Positions 16,030-24,509 of a DNA stretch of 64,000 nucleotides are shown piece by piece; position 1 is the stretch's first letter, and every line of letters starts with the position of its first letter. The notes under the pieces were generated by a model. That model did not search any database, was not told the DNA's origin, and saw nothing but the letters and a program-made list of their open reading frames with translations. The position numbers were made by a program, and so were the translations under genes. Origin of the DNA: Chthonomonadaceae bacterium (lineage in GTDB: Bacteria > Armatimonadota > Fimbriimonadia > Fimbriimonadales > Fimbriimonadaceae); NCBI GenBank assembly GCA_015709495.1, contig CP054189.1:2170001-2234000 (forward strand). Direction: 5' to 3'.

Positions 16030-16867
16030 TCCAGACGATCCCAGTCGATCTCATCTCGGCGTTCCAGGGAGACTCGGCAAGCGCCTTGCTCAGGGACTGG
16101 AACGGGTCGGTTCCGCTGAACTCCCAACTGGCCGGCTTGCTGAGGTCGACCTGGGGAGCCTCGATGGCGATCACGACGCGGAAGTAATCAGCCGCGGAAA
16201 GCGCGAGTTCACGCAGAGTTCCTGACGTCTTTTCAGGAGCTTGCATTCGCCTTCCGGGTACGAACACGCTCACAGGCGAAGAGGCGCCGTCGGTTTCGAT
16301 CGTCACGGACTCAGCCGCGTCGGCCCGATTCGAGAGTTCGCTGCGGAGCAGGTCGCCTTTCAGAGTTCTGGAGAGCATGACCTGGCCCTTTGCGTCCTTG
16401 ATGACAACCGTTCGAGTGCCTGAGGGTTGATAGGTGAGAACGGGCGCATCTCCGGTCATTTGGAGTTGGACCCTGTCGAGGACCGCGGACCCAGAGCCGG
16501 CCAGCGACGCCGACGACACTCGACCATCGGGGGAGTTGTTGAGAATCGCAAAAGCGAGCGCGCCCACGGCGAGCCCCGCGGCGAGCAAGCTCTTCCAAGA
16601 GGAAAGGACCCCCGACTTCGCTCGACGCTTTTGTTCCCAGTCATATCGATCGAGTCGAGCTTTAATCCGGTCGTGAAGGTCGAAATCGGGTTCAGGGATC
16701 GGAGCTTTGAGGGCGTCCAGCTTCCCCAGGACTTCCTCGAACTCGTGGAACTCCCGCGCGAGCGATTCATCCGACCTGAGTCGGCGCTCGAAAGCTTGCC
16801 GAAGGCCCCGGTCGAGCGTGCCTTCTGCATAAGCTGAAAAATGGTCTCGCGCTTTGTCTGGTTTCAT
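16016..16867 (-). CDS. Putative anti-sigma factor, single-pass membrane protein
   Basis: A 283-residue protein directly downstream of an ECF sigma gene (26 bases). The N-terminal 85 residues are an acidic/basic cytosolic domain without a zinc motif (ARDHFSAYAEGTLDRGLRQAFERRL resembles the RsiW-like first helix). A membrane helix follows (SLLAAGLAVGALAFAILNN, about residues 92-110), then a periplasmic domain with beta strands (TYQPSGTRTVVIKDAKGQV). The C-terminal segment (DYFRVVIAIEAPQVDLSKP) is of unknown type. Role as the inhibitor of the adjacent sigma is inference from position and topology. Confidence 0.72.
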   Translation of the reverse strand: MKPDKARDHFSAYAEGTLDRGLRQAFERRLRSDESLAREFHEFEEVLGKLDALKAPIPEPDFDLHDRIKARLDRYDWEQKRRAKSGVLSSWKSLLAAGLAVGALAFAILNNSPDGRVSSASLAGSGSAVLDRVQLQMTGDAPVLTYQPSGTRTVVIKDAKGQVMLSRTLKGDLLRSELSNRADAAESVTIETDGASSPVSVFVPGRRMQAPEKTSGTLRELALSAADYFRVVIAIEAPQVDLSKPASWEFSGTDPFQSLSKALAESPWNAEMRSTGIVWITPR

Positions 16868-16893
16868 GTTCTGCGGTCGGGTCTATGACTGGG

Positions 16894-17487
16894 TCATATC
16901 CTGAAAAGTTCCTCGCTTCGCCCGACGATGTCCCGCAGCGAAAGGCGCGCCCGGTTCAATCGGCTCTTAACGGTTCCGATGGGTAGGTCCAACGCCTCAG
17001 CGATCTCTTCGTACGACATATCCTCGCCGTGGTACATCACGATCATCGCTCTTTGGTATTCGGGGAGTTGGGCCACCGCGTCTTCGATAGCTTGCGTCCT
17101 TTCCTCGGCTTCAACCCTCTCATCCGCGCTTGGCGACTTGTCCTCGATCTGAATTTCCAGACTTCCGTCGTCCGATTGCAGCGCAGAGTCGATGCTGAGC
17201 GCGCTGCGGGACTTTTCCTTCTTCCGAATGTCCAAGAAGCAGTTGGTCAGGATGCGGTAGAGCCAGGTGCTGAAGGCGCTCTGGAACTTGAAGTTGCTGA
17301 GGGCCACGTACACGCGAACGAAAGCGTCGGCGACCACGTCGGCCGCTTCATCAGCGTTGTTCGTCAGGCGGAAGGCATATTGATAGGCTCTGCGTTCGTG
17401 TTTGCGAATCAAGGCGTCGAACGCCGTGCGATCTCCGTTTCGAGCTCGCTCAATTAGGGTGTTGTCGGGCAGGGAGTCCAGGCTCAT
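16894..17487 (-). CDS. ECF-type RNA polymerase sigma factor (second of three)
   Basis: A 197-residue sigma factor. Region 2 reads NADEAADVVADAFVRVYVAL and FSTWLYRILTNCFLDIRKKE; a long acidic linker (SADERVEAEERTQAIEDAV) precedes region 4 with LPEYQRAMIVMYH and YEEIAEALDLPIGTVKSRL. The ATG at 17487 overlaps the stop of the DUF4446 gene in an ATGA. The anti-sigma gene follows. The trio forms one operon from a promoter near 18050. Confidence 0.93.
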   Translation of the reverse strand: MSLDSLPDNTLIERARNGDRTAFDALIRKHERRAYQYAFRLTNNADEAADVVADAFVRVYVALSNFKFQSAFSTWLYRILTNCFLDIRKKEKSRSALSIDSALQSDDGSLEIQIEDKSPSADERVEAEERTQAIEDAVAQLPEYQRAMIVMYHGEDMSYEEIAEALDLPIGTVKSRLNRARLSLRDIVGRSEELFRI

Positions 17488-18005
17488 GGGCTATGGGGCT
17501 CGCGCATCCTGTCGGCCACAGCCGCTTCGATGGCTCGCTGCTCCTCGGGCGTAAGTTCGCGGTCGGCTCGCCCAGACTTGAGTTGCTTGCAATAGACGCG
17601 GCAGTCGGTTCGGCCCACCATCGAGGTCATCACAGCGCCGTCGCCCCGATCGTCGAAGACGGCGAGGGCGAAGCTTTGCGAACCTCCGACGTCGTCGAAC
17701 GCATCGTACCGAACGAGCCCGAGGTGTCTCTTGGAGGCCTCCAGCTTCTTCTCAAGGCTCTGCAAGCGCTTTTCGGCTGAGGCCACTCGCTGCTCGATTT
17801 TCAGGCGCTCTCGAAGGTGCTCGTCGAGAAGAGATTCGAGATTCCGCCCGCTGGCGCCCTCGGCGAGTTCATTCCAAATACGCTGGGAACGCGAATGGGA
17901 TTTCGCCAGTCGAAAGACAAACACCCCAAGGACCAGCACCGCGAGCGAAAGGACCAGCAGAATCTCGCCGATATACTGGGATATGATGGGTAGTAGATTC
18001 GACAT
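17484..18005 (-). CDS. DUF4446-type membrane-anchored coiled-coil protein
   Basis: A 173-residue protein with an N-terminal membrane helix (IGEILLVLSLAVLVLGVFVF, residues 12-31), a coiled coil (LRERLKIEQRVASAEKRLQSLEKKLEAS) and a C-terminal domain: LVRYDAFDDVGGSQSFALAV, VMTSMVGRTDCRVYCK, then LTPEEQRAIEAAV. This order matches the DUF4446 family known from Firmicutes and others; function unknown. It is the first gene of the sigma/anti-sigma operon. Confidence 0.85.
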   Translation of the reverse strand: MSNLLPIISQYIGEILLVLSLAVLVLGVFVFRLAKSHSRSQRIWNELAEGASGRNLESLLDEHLRERLKIEQRVASAEKRLQSLEKKLEASKRHLGLVRYDAFDDVGGSQSFALAVFDDRGDGAVMTSMVGRTDCRVYCKQLKSGRADRELTPEEQRAIEAAVADRMREPHSP

Positions 18006-18012
18006 GTCCGGT

Positions 18013-18050
18013 TTGAGCGACCGACCTCATGCGCCGGTCGCTCAAGTATA
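18013..18050 (-). promoter_or_regulatory. Inverted-repeat operator abutting a TATACT -10 box
   Basis: An 11-bp perfect inverted repeat, TTGAGCGACCG (18013-18023) and CGGTCGCTCAA (18035-18045), with an 11-base loop. A minus-strand TATACT (18045-18050) touches the outer arm, so transcription of the DUF4446-sigma operon would start inside the repeat. It can be an operator dyad or a 5' mRNA hairpin. Confidence 0.55.
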
Positions 18051-18104
18051 GCGGAGATCGGCCAATTGGAAAGTTCCTTGCAGGGTGAGTCGGAGGTTCC
18101 TCCG

Positions 18105-18545
18105 GTGGCGAAAAAGAAGAGCGCGGCCAAGACGGGCTTCAGCTTGGCGTTGCTGTTCGTACTTGCGATCACCGCTTTCTTTTTTGCGAACTTCAAGACG
18201 GTCGTCGTCTCCGGCGAGTCGATGGAACCCACCTTCAAGCCTCACGATCGGGTGCTCGCGAGCAAAGCGTATTGGTTGGTCGGGTCGATTCAAAGGAAGG
18301 ACGTCGTCGTTCTTCGAAACGCGGAGGGCAACGGATTCTTCATCAAACGGGTCCTCGGCGTCGGGGGGGACGAAATCGACGCACACAACGCCCCCTCGGA
18401 CTGGAGCCTGCTCGACGGGCCGTACATCGTCCCAGAGGGACATATTTACGTGATCGGGGACAACGCCGACGTTTCGGAAGACAGCCGCAAGTTCGGACCC
18501 GTGAGCCTGAACGACGTGATCGGAAAGGTCGTCGTGAGGCAATGA
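18105..18545 (+). CDS. lepB: Signal peptidase I
   Basis: A small type I leader peptidase (146 residues) that cleaves signal peptides at the periplasmic face. One N-terminal membrane helix (FSLALLFVLAITAFFFANF) precedes the catalytic serine in SGESMEPTF. The catalytic lysine is in FIKRVLGVGGDEI, followed by GHIYVIGDNADVSEDSRKFG. The GTG at 18105 is favoured because GGAGG lies eight bases before it; TTG at 18066 is an alternative that adds 13 residues. The stop overlaps the next ATG as ATGA. Confidence 0.92.
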   Translation: MAKKKSAAKTGFSLALLFVLAITAFFFANFKTVVVSGESMEPTFKPHDRVLASKAYWLVGSIQRKDVVVLRNAEGNGFFIKRVLGVGGDEIDAHNAPSDWSLLDGPYIVPEGHIYVIGDNADVSEDSRKFGPVSLNDVIGKVVVRQ

Positions 18546-19012
18546 AGCGTTTTCCGGTTGGAAAGTACGGCAGACAGCAGCTTTCTTTTTTCCCTGCGCC
18601 GTACCGAGCCCCCTTGAGGTCGTTCGCGGTGCTGGTTTTCGCTTGGAAGGACGATAAGGTCGTGGTCTGCGACATCTCACGCCGAGGATGGAGCGTCCCC
18701 AGCGGACGTGTGGAACACGGCGAAACTTCGCTCGAAGCTGCTCGCAGGGAAGCCTTCGAAGAAGCCGGCCTTCAGGTCTCAGAACTCAACTACATGGGCT
18801 GCTACCAAGTTCGTGACCGTAAGGAGACCCGATGGGTCGATGCGTTCTCAGGCTTGGTTGAGTCGATGACTCCGATCCAGCCCGGAGGCGAGTCGCGGGC
18901 TGTGCGTTTGGTCACGATGGCCGAACTCGCCGAGATCTATCACCTCTGGAACGACCTGACGAAGATCGTTTTCGAGTACTCCCGCGAATCGCTCAACCTC
19001 CCCGTGGAGTGA
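18542..19012 (+). CDS. Nudix hydrolase
   Basis: A 156-residue Nudix-fold protein. The Nudix box is complete: GRVEHGETSLEAARREAFEE followed by AGL, preceded by strands RSFAVLVFAWKDDKVVVCD. The substrate cannot be told from the sequence. The ATG overlaps the lepB stop (ATGA), so it is the second gene of a two-gene operon. Confidence 0.9.
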   Translation: MKRFPVGKYGRQQLSFFPAPYRAPLRSFAVLVFAWKDDKVVVCDISRRGWSVPSGRVEHGETSLEAARREAFEEAGLQVSELNYMGCYQVRDRKETRWVDAFSGLVESMTPIQPGGESRAVRLVTMAELAEIYHLWNDLTKIVFEYSRESLNLPVE

Positions 19013-19015
19013 CGC

Positions 19016-19999
19016 TCACTCCCGCGCCCAAAACATCGTCCCGGCAGGATCGGCGATCACGGCTTGACGGAGCACTACGAGCGCCTTCCGTAACCCTTCG
19101 AGCGGAGACATAAGCCCGTCTTCGTGCTCAATCGAAAGCACGTCGTCGTAACCCACCATTCGGAGGTTCGAGACAAAGTCCTTCCACCACTCGATTCCGT
19201 GGCCATATCCCACCGACCGGAACACCCACGACCTGCGGTCGATGTCGCCGTAACTCTTGGCGTCTAGGTTCCCGTTGAGCGAGGAGTTGTAGGGGTCGAT
19301 CCGAACGTCCTTGGCGTGGACATGGTACAGCGCCCCTTCCTTGCCCAGTTCTCGGACGGCGGCGATGGGGTCGATCCCTTGCCACCAGAGATGAGACGGG
19401 TCGAAGTTCGCCCCAATGGCGTCCCCGTTCTTGCCGATTCCGTTGCGGAGCTTCAGCAGGGTGTCGTTCGAATAGCACACGAACCCCGGGTGCATCTCAA
19501 TGCAGAATCGAACTCCGTGCTGCTTGAGAAAGGCCGCCTGCTCACGCCAATAGGGGATTACCTTTCTCTTCCATTGCCACTCCAGAATGTCGCGGAAATC
19601 GTCGGGCCAAGCGCAGGTAACCCAGTTCGGGTTCTTGGCTCGCGGGCCATCGCCTGGGCAACCGGAGAAGCCGTTCAGGTTCTTGACTCCAAGCAGCGAG
19701 GCGAGCTTGACGCACTTCACGAACGCTTCGTGGTGCTCGCGTGCGATCGACGCGACGGGATGAAGCGGGTTGCCGTGGCAGGATATCGCCGATACGGACA
19801 GGCCCCTCGACTCGACATCCTTCATGAGTTGGTCGCGCGCCGCCTGGGACTCGATCAATGAGTCCATTTCAAGGTGAGCCGCTCCAGGGTACGCCCCCCC
19901 GCCGAACTCGACCGCCTGGATGCCTTCTGCCTGAACGATGTCCAACGCCTCGGCGCGAGACTTGTCTCCGAAAAGCGCCGTAAAGATGCCGATCTTCAT
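19016..19999 (-). CDS. Sugar phosphate isomerase/epimerase-like TIM-barrel protein
   Basis: A 327-residue protein of the xylose isomerase-like TIM-barrel superfamily. Features seen are the opening strand MKIGIFTALFGD, AVEFGGGAYPGAAHLEMDSL, ISCHGNPLHP, FCIEMHPGFVCYSND (metal-ligand Glu/His), GANFDPSHLWWQGIDP (Asp/His), YHVHAKD and SIEHEDG. These acidic and histidine positions fit a divalent metal site. The substrate is unknown; such genes commonly act on inositol or sugar derivatives. A TAAAAT box lies six bases upstream of the ATG. Confidence 0.88.
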   Translation of the reverse strand: MKIGIFTALFGDKSRAEALDIVQAEGIQAVEFGGGAYPGAAHLEMDSLIESQAARDQLMKDVESRGLSVSAISCHGNPLHPVASIAREHHEAFVKCVKLASLLGVKNLNGFSGCPGDGPRAKNPNWVTCAWPDDFRDILEWQWKRKVIPYWREQAAFLKQHGVRFCIEMHPGFVCYSNDTLLKLRNGIGKNGDAIGANFDPSHLWWQGIDPIAAVRELGKEGALYHVHAKDVRIDPYNSSLNGNLDAKSYGDIDRRSWVFRSVGYGHGIEWWKDFVSNLRMVGYDDVLSIEHEDGLMSPLEGLRKALVVLRQAVIADPAGTMFWARE

Positions 20000-20005
20000 G
20001 CGGCT

Positions 20006-20011
20006 ATTTTA
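20006..20011 (-). promoter_or_regulatory. TAAAAT -10 box of the epimerase-like gene
   Basis: TAAAAT on the minus strand, six bases before the ATG at 19999, no Shine-Dalgarno. Confidence 0.55.
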
Positions 20012-20040
20012 CGCCGAGAGCACCCGCGGGGCGACGAAGG

Positions 20041-20841
20041 TCAGGCGGCCTTCTTCTCGGGCGGTTGCTGTTTCTTCATGGCGGAAGTCTCGAACGGCAG
20101 TGGTCGCTGGGGTGGGAACTGCGTGGTATCTTTCGCGATCCGCTCCTCAACCCTCTTGATTCGGTTCTTGTCGTCCGGGTGAGTGCTGAGGAACTCCGGC
20201 GGTTTGCCCCCCGAGGAGGCGTCGCGCAAAATCTTGAACACATCCGCCATGCCTTGGGGGTTGTATCCAGCCGCGACCATCATCTCATAGCCAACGTCGT
20301 CGGCCTCCGTTTCGTGTTTTCGGGAAAACGGAAGAGTCAGCACGACGTCATTCGCGATGTCGGCGATGCCGGAGATCGTTCGGTTCGCTCGAGTGAGGAT
20401 CAGGACCAGCGTCAGAGCGAGCGAGCGCTTCTGGCTGTCGGCGTAGGCTTTGGCCCAATGTTCCTTACGGACGTGGGTGAGTTCGTGCGCCAACACCGCT
20501 GCAAGCTGGTCTTCTGTGAGCATGAGGTCGATCAGCCCCAAGTAAAAGAACACGGGCCCTCCAGGAAGCGCAAAGGCATTCACCTGCTTGCTGTCGATCC
20601 CGTCGAAGCTGTATTCCCAAGGCGTGTTGGGAGGGTCCGGGTTGGCCTCAAGCAGCTTCTGAGCGACCCGGCGCAACGTCCGAACCCGTTCGTCGGTCGC
20701 AGGGAGCACTTTCTCTTCTTTCCGAACCTCGACGGCGACTCGTTTTCCCAGCGTCACCTGTTCGGATTTGCTCGGCCGGAAGATGTCGTCCGCGCTGGGA
20801 TTCATCGTGGAAAGCGCGAAAAGCGCCAAGAGACTGTTCAT
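20041..20841 (-). CDS. M48-family metalloprotease (BepA/LoiP-like)
   Basis: A 266-residue zinc peptidase. The N-terminus (MNSLLALFALSTMNPS) is a weak signal peptide. The catalytic HELTH is at residues 119-123, preceded by the family's FALPGGPVFFYLGLID (residues 90-105), and the third ligand lies in KHETEADDVGYEMMVAAGY. The tail FLSTHPDDKNRIKRVEE is also typical of M48B/C proteases that clear misfolded outer membrane proteins. The start is ATG 20841, set by TACCGT seven bases upstream; the frame is open 210 bases further. Confidence 0.9.
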   Translation of the reverse strand: MNSLLALFALSTMNPSADDIFRPSKSEQVTLGKRVAVEVRKEEKVLPATDERVRTLRRVAQKLLEANPDPPNTPWEYSFDGIDSKQVNAFALPGGPVFFYLGLIDLMLTEDQLAAVLAHELTHVRKEHWAKAYADSQKRSLALTLVLILTRANRTISGIADIANDVVLTLPFSRKHETEADDVGYEMMVAAGYNPQGMADVFKILRDASSGGKPPEFLSTHPDDKNRIKRVEERIAKDTTQFPPQRPLPFETSAMKKQQPPEKKAA

Positions 20842-20848
20842 CGTTGCC

Positions 20849-20854
20849 ACGGTA
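20849..20854 (-). promoter_or_regulatory. TACCGT -10 box of the M48 protease gene
   Basis: TACCGT on the minus strand, seven bases upstream of ATG 20841. It supports the short start over the longer open frame. Confidence 0.45.
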
Positions 20855-21102
20855 ATTCTGACGAGTCCCCAGAGGATTTGTTTGCATTTCTGGGCCGCCC
20901 GGACCTTGGCGGGGCAACGTCCAACATGGCTAACCCATCCCGTAGAGAACCTCGGAATCGCTGGCCTAGACAAACCCTGAGGGGCGATGAACGGCCTGCC
21001 GATAATCCTGGTGAGAACGCTTGGGAAACGTAACCGGACGCGTGGAACCACACCAGTACCGGGGCGCTGCCCGAAACTCTATGGGAGGACCAAATAGCTC
21101 GC
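20855..21102 (+). other. Long, possibly structured leader of the pilus operon
   Basis: A 248-base noncoding stretch before the first pilin gene. Around 20967-21000 the sequence can fold as GGCC ... CCC-TGA-GGG ... GGCC, and it contains GACAAACC followed by a small hairpin, loosely like the first half of the GEMM-I c-di-GMP riboswitch. The resemblance is weak. GGGAGG lies about 14 bases upstream of the ATG at 21103. No gene seen. Confidence 0.25.
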
Positions 21103-21441
21103 ATGAACCGAATTAACCGTCGAAAGGGTTTTACGCTGGTCGAAATCATGATTGTGGTTTTGATCATCGGAATCCTTCTTGCCATCGCAGTGCCGAACTT
21201 CATCAAGGCCCGTGAATCCAGCCGCGCGAAGACCTGTGTCGCAAACCTGCGCCAGATCGAAGCTGCCAAGGAGCAATGGGCCATGGAAGAGAAGAAAGGC
21301 GCAGCCGACACGCCTGCCCAGGCCGACCTCGAACCCACTTACATCAAGAAGTGGCCCGAGTGCCCGTCTGGCGGCAACTACACGATCAACGACGTTGCTA
21401 CGTCACCGACCTGCTCTGTTGGTGCGCCCCACGCACTGTAA
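21103..21441 (+). CDS. Type IV pilin/GspG-like major pseudopilin
   Basis: A 112-residue prepilin. The short basic leader ends RKG, followed by FTLVEIMIVVLIIGILLAI, the class III signal cut by a prepilin peptidase, with Glu5 of the mature protein. The C-terminal domain has KWPECPSGGNYTIND and a second cysteine (TSPTC), a likely disulfide as in GspG/PilE-type subunits. It is first in a run of five genes and is followed by a stem-loop, a layout typical of a highly expressed major pilin. No pilB, pilC or prepilin peptidase gene is in the window. Confidence 0.9.
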   Translation: MNRINRRKGFTLVEIMIVVLIIGILLAIAVPNFIKARESSRAKTCVANLRQIEAAKEQWAMEEKKGAADTPAQADLEPTYIKKWPECPSGGNYTINDVATSPTCSVGAPHAL

Positions 21442-21462
21442 GAGCTCGACGGAATCTCTTTT

Positions 21463-21507
21463 GGGGCGGGGGGTTGGCTCAGATCGGGTCAACCGCCTCG
21501 CCCTTTT
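21463..21507 (+). terminator. Stem-loop between major pilin and minor pilin genes
   Basis: A GC-rich arm (GGGGCGGGGGGTTG) pairs with CAACCGCCTCGCCC with one bulge and a few mismatches, then TTTT. It may act as a partial terminator that lowers expression of the genes from 21555 on. Confidence 0.6.
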
Positions 21508-21554
21508 CAACTTTCTGGGCACATAGCCCAACGAACCAAAACGAAGGAGTGATC

Positions 21555-22004
21555 ATGGGTTGCAAGAAACGTCGGGGTACGACACTGGTCGAAGTCCTGT
21601 TCGCGGTGTTTCTTGTCGCGGTCGGCGCCGTGGTGGTCGCAGCCACGATGCCGGTCGCTTCCGCTTCGCGGGCCAAGTCGGACCTTTTTAACAAGGCCAC
21701 CGGTCTTGCCCAAAAGCAGTTGGAGGCGATTCGCGGCGCGGGATACGGCAACATCACGGCCACTCAACTCTATGCGCTGGGCCTGATCGACAGCACCGAG
21801 CCCATCGAAGACGACACCTACTCCTTCTCCAACACCGACCTTGCCAGCCTCGATAGCCCAACGCTGGTCTTGCCGAGCGGCAAAGGCTACGTCTCTGTCG
21901 AGCAACTTGACCTCGATCTCCGCAAGGTCGTCGTCAAGGTCGAGTGGGATTGGCGCGGCGAAAAGCGCACGGTGACCGTGGGTACCACGGTCGCAAACCT
22001 CTAG
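21555..22004 (+). CDS. Minor pseudopilin (PilV/GspI-like)
   Basis: A 149-residue prepilin with leader MGCKKRRG and the helix TTLVEVLFAVFLVAVGAVVV. The mature N-terminus begins with Thr and keeps Glu5. Downstream is LAQKQLEAIRGAGY, the 'QLE-x-hR' pattern common in PilV/GspI. The C-terminal part ends in strands VVVKVEWDWRGEKRTVTVGT. GAAGGAG five bases upstream marks ATG 21555; the open frame runs upstream without support. The next gene starts 11 bases later. Confidence 0.85.
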   Translation: MGCKKRRGTTLVEVLFAVFLVAVGAVVVAATMPVASASRAKSDLFNKATGLAQKQLEAIRGAGYGNITATQLYALGLIDSTEPIEDDTYSFSNTDLASLDSPTLVLPSGKGYVSVEQLDLDLRKVVVKVEWDWRGEKRTVTVGTTVANL

Positions 22005-22015
22005 GGAGGCACCCA

Positions 22016-22588
22016 ATGAAACGCCACCGAACACAGCGGGGAGCCACATTGGTTGAGGTCTTGACGGCCTCGTCGATCAGCGCGATCGTGATCGTGACCG
22101 GGATTCTGACGTTCCTCTTTGGGATGTCAAGTTGGCTCAAGGGCCAAGCGAGAATCGAGGTCGAAACGGAGTCGCAGCGAGCGATCAGGGTGATCGCGCA
22201 AGAACTGCGCGAAGCGATGGCGGTGTCGATCGACGGCGACGGGTTGGGCCTGACTTACCGGCTGCCTGAGAAGGACGCCGACGGCGATTTTGTCGTGCCC
22301 GCGGAGTGGGATGGAATCGAGCGGCGGATCGAGTTGAGCAGCGACGCGCTGCAAATGACCGTGGATGACGGCCCCCCGCGCGTACTCTGCACCCACGTCA
22401 TTCTCCAAGACCCCCTTTCCGGAGAGGGCGAGCCGTACGAGATCTTCGTACCCGGCGCAGGAGCCGTGACACGCCAGATTCATATTACGGTGGCTACCCA
22501 ACGCAACCGCTATCGACAGGAATACGTGACCAGTCGGAGTCGGGAAACGATCTTTCTACGGAACGTTCCGGAACTGACCAAAGGATAG
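22016..22588 (+). CDS. Minor pseudopilin (PilW/GspJ-like)
   Basis: A 190-residue prepilin: leader MKRHRTQRG, then ATLVEVLTASSISAIVIVTGI with Glu5, and a soluble domain with ESQRAIRVIAQELREAMAV (the long helix seen in PilW/GspJ), LTYRLPEKDADGDFVVPA and DALQMTVDDGPPRVL. The family call rests on this helix and on gene order after a PilV-like gene. GGGAGG lies eight bases before the ATG. Confidence 0.8.
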   Translation: MKRHRTQRGATLVEVLTASSISAIVIVTGILTFLFGMSSWLKGQARIEVETESQRAIRVIAQELREAMAVSIDGDGLGLTYRLPEKDADGDFVVPAEWDGIERRIELSSDALQMTVDDGPPRVLCTHVILQDPLSGEGEPYEIFVPGAGAVTRQIHITVATQRNRYRQEYVTSRSRETIFLRNVPELTKG

Positions 22589-22596
22589 GTGAAGCC

Positions 22597-24504
22597 GTGA
22601 ATCCAAGAAAACGCCCCAAGAGTCGACGCGGATATGCTCTCCTGACGATGTTTGGCCTGGTCACTCTCGTGACGATCGCCGGTGTCACCTACATCGACAG
22701 CGCCACGCAAACGGTCAGGCTTTCGTACCGCCAGAGGATCGACGTTCAAACGACGCACCTTTGCGAAGCGGGCGTACAAGAAGTGCTCCGGAGCCTCTGG
22801 CGGCCCTTCAAGATCGACCAGAACTTCGAGGGCATGTCCGATGTCTGCAACGGCGCGTCATCCGCCACTCCCCAAGCCACGTTGAGCGGAGAGATCGAGG
22901 GAGTGGGAGAGTATTCCGCCGGGGTCGTTCGGTACGAGGAACCTGACAACGATCCGTACACCCGCCTTGTCACGGTTCGGGCGGTCGGCTGGCAGGACCT
23001 CAATGGCAACAACCAGTTGGACGATAACGAGCCGCGCAAGACCGTGGACGTCACAGGCAGCTTCCAATTGGCGCGAAGTCAAGTTTTCGACTACACGTAC
23101 TTCGTCAACAACTACGGTTGGATGGATGGCTTCCAGGAAAGCTGGCTCATCGTCAATGGGGATGTGCGGGCCAACGGCAACTTCAACTTCCTGAACGGCT
23201 CGCCTACCGTCAACGGCTCGGTTTACGCCTCGCTGAACGAGAAACTCTCTCCGGCCGCCGCAGGGCTGGTCAACACGCCTCCAGTCAAATGGACGAACTC
23301 GACATACAAGACCAACCACGACAACGCAGCGACCCTGTATCGAGAGCGTTGGAGGCAGGCTTATGATCCAGCAGTCCACGGCGCGCGTGGTTCGGAAGAG
23401 TACGATCGATGGCGCGATTACATCTTCGACTCGGAGGCTCAAATCGTCGACGGGCGGCCGTCAGGAGCGGTCATAGGAGACGTCACCGGACATAGGGGCT
23501 GGACGCGGACTTCGACCAACGGCGCGACGACCACAACGATGCTTGACACAAGTCCTACCCATGAAGTCGTCATGCCCGACCTGAGCGACCTGAGCTACTA
23601 CTCCAATCTGAGCCAGAACTACGTGGACACGAAGGCGACGTTTGGCAATGGCACACCCAACCCGCTGTACGGCCAAGGCGCATATGTGGACGTTTGGAAC
23701 GCCAGCACGAACTCGTATCAACGCATCACGACGGACGGGGTGCTCAACGGAACGGCCGTGCTCATCGGGACCTCATCGAAGCCGATTCGGATCCACGGGC
23801 CGGTCACGTTTACGGAAGACTGCGTGATCAAGGGCTACATTGCGGGGCAAGGAACGATCTATACCGGCCGCAATGTGCACATCGTAGGCAGCATTCGGTA
23901 CTCGACCAAGGACGCGACCGGCCAGACGGTCGGAACCCCGGACTTCCGTGGCAGCGATCCCGACGCGATCGACAACGCCAACGAGGTGCGGAATATGCTC
24001 GGGCTCGCCGCGAGGGGATCGGTGATCATGGGGAACACCACCACGTTCACCAGTTCGTACCCGCTTTACTACATGCGCCCCCCCTTCACCAAGGGCCGCT
24101 GGGACGAAAACGGGAACTGGATTCCACCTTATGACGCCACCCAGACCGACTACACGGGGCGAAAGAAGTACCAGAGCACCATCTCCGATTCCACCATGAA
24201 CAGCATTGCAGAAGGGATCAACCAACTCGACGCGATTCTGTATACGAACTTCGTGGGCGGAGGAAACATCGGCACGGCAGGAGGAGGCATCGCCTTTAAC
24301 GGGACGATCATCTCCAAAGACGAAGCGATGGTCGTTTTCAGTCTGCCGATGCGGATGAACTACGACCACCGAATCCGCGAGCGGAAGATTTCGAAAGCTC
24401 CGCTGATCGACATCCAATTGCCTCGGAGTCCCACGCTGCTTCGAAGCACCTGGCAAGACCAGGGCTTCCAGTTCAAGTACTACTCCGGACTCTACGGGAA
24501 CTAA
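22597..24504 (+). CDS. Large PilX-like pilus-associated protein
   Basis: A 635-residue protein starting at GTG, with a basic leader (MNPRKRPKSRRG) and one hydrophobic N-terminal helix (YALLTMFGLVTLVTIAGVTY) that lacks Glu5. The helix is followed by QRIDVQTTHLCEAGVQEVLRSL, which resembles PilX-type 'A-x-x-x-A-E-A-G' segments of minor pilus proteins. The long C-terminal region has many turns with repeated GTIYTGRNVHIVGSIRY-like strands, as in beta-helix or polymer-forming domains. No exact family is recognised. Likely a tip-associated or adhesive pilus component; inference from position. Confidence 0.7.
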   Translation: MNPRKRPKSRRGYALLTMFGLVTLVTIAGVTYIDSATQTVRLSYRQRIDVQTTHLCEAGVQEVLRSLWRPFKIDQNFEGMSDVCNGASSATPQATLSGEIEGVGEYSAGVVRYEEPDNDPYTRLVTVRAVGWQDLNGNNQLDDNEPRKTVDVTGSFQLARSQVFDYTYFVNNYGWMDGFQESWLIVNGDVRANGNFNFLNGSPTVNGSVYASLNEKLSPAAAGLVNTPPVKWTNSTYKTNHDNAATLYRERWRQAYDPAVHGARGSEEYDRWRDYIFDSEAQIVDGRPSGAVIGDVTGHRGWTRTSTNGATTTTMLDTSPTHEVVMPDLSDLSYYSNLSQNYVDTKATFGNGTPNPLYGQGAYVDVWNASTNSYQRITTDGVLNGTAVLIGTSSKPIRIHGPVTFTEDCVIKGYIAGQGTIYTGRNVHIVGSIRYSTKDATGQTVGTPDFRGSDPDAIDNANEVRNMLGLAARGSVIMGNTTTFTSSYPLYYMRPPFTKGRWDENGNWIPPYDATQTDYTGRKKYQSTISDSTMNSIAEGINQLDAILYTNFVGGGNIGTAGGGIAFNGTIISKDEAMVVFSLPMRMNYDHRIRERKISKAPLIDIQLPRSPTLLRSTWQDQGFQFKYYSGLYGN

Positions 24505-24509
24505 CCGCC

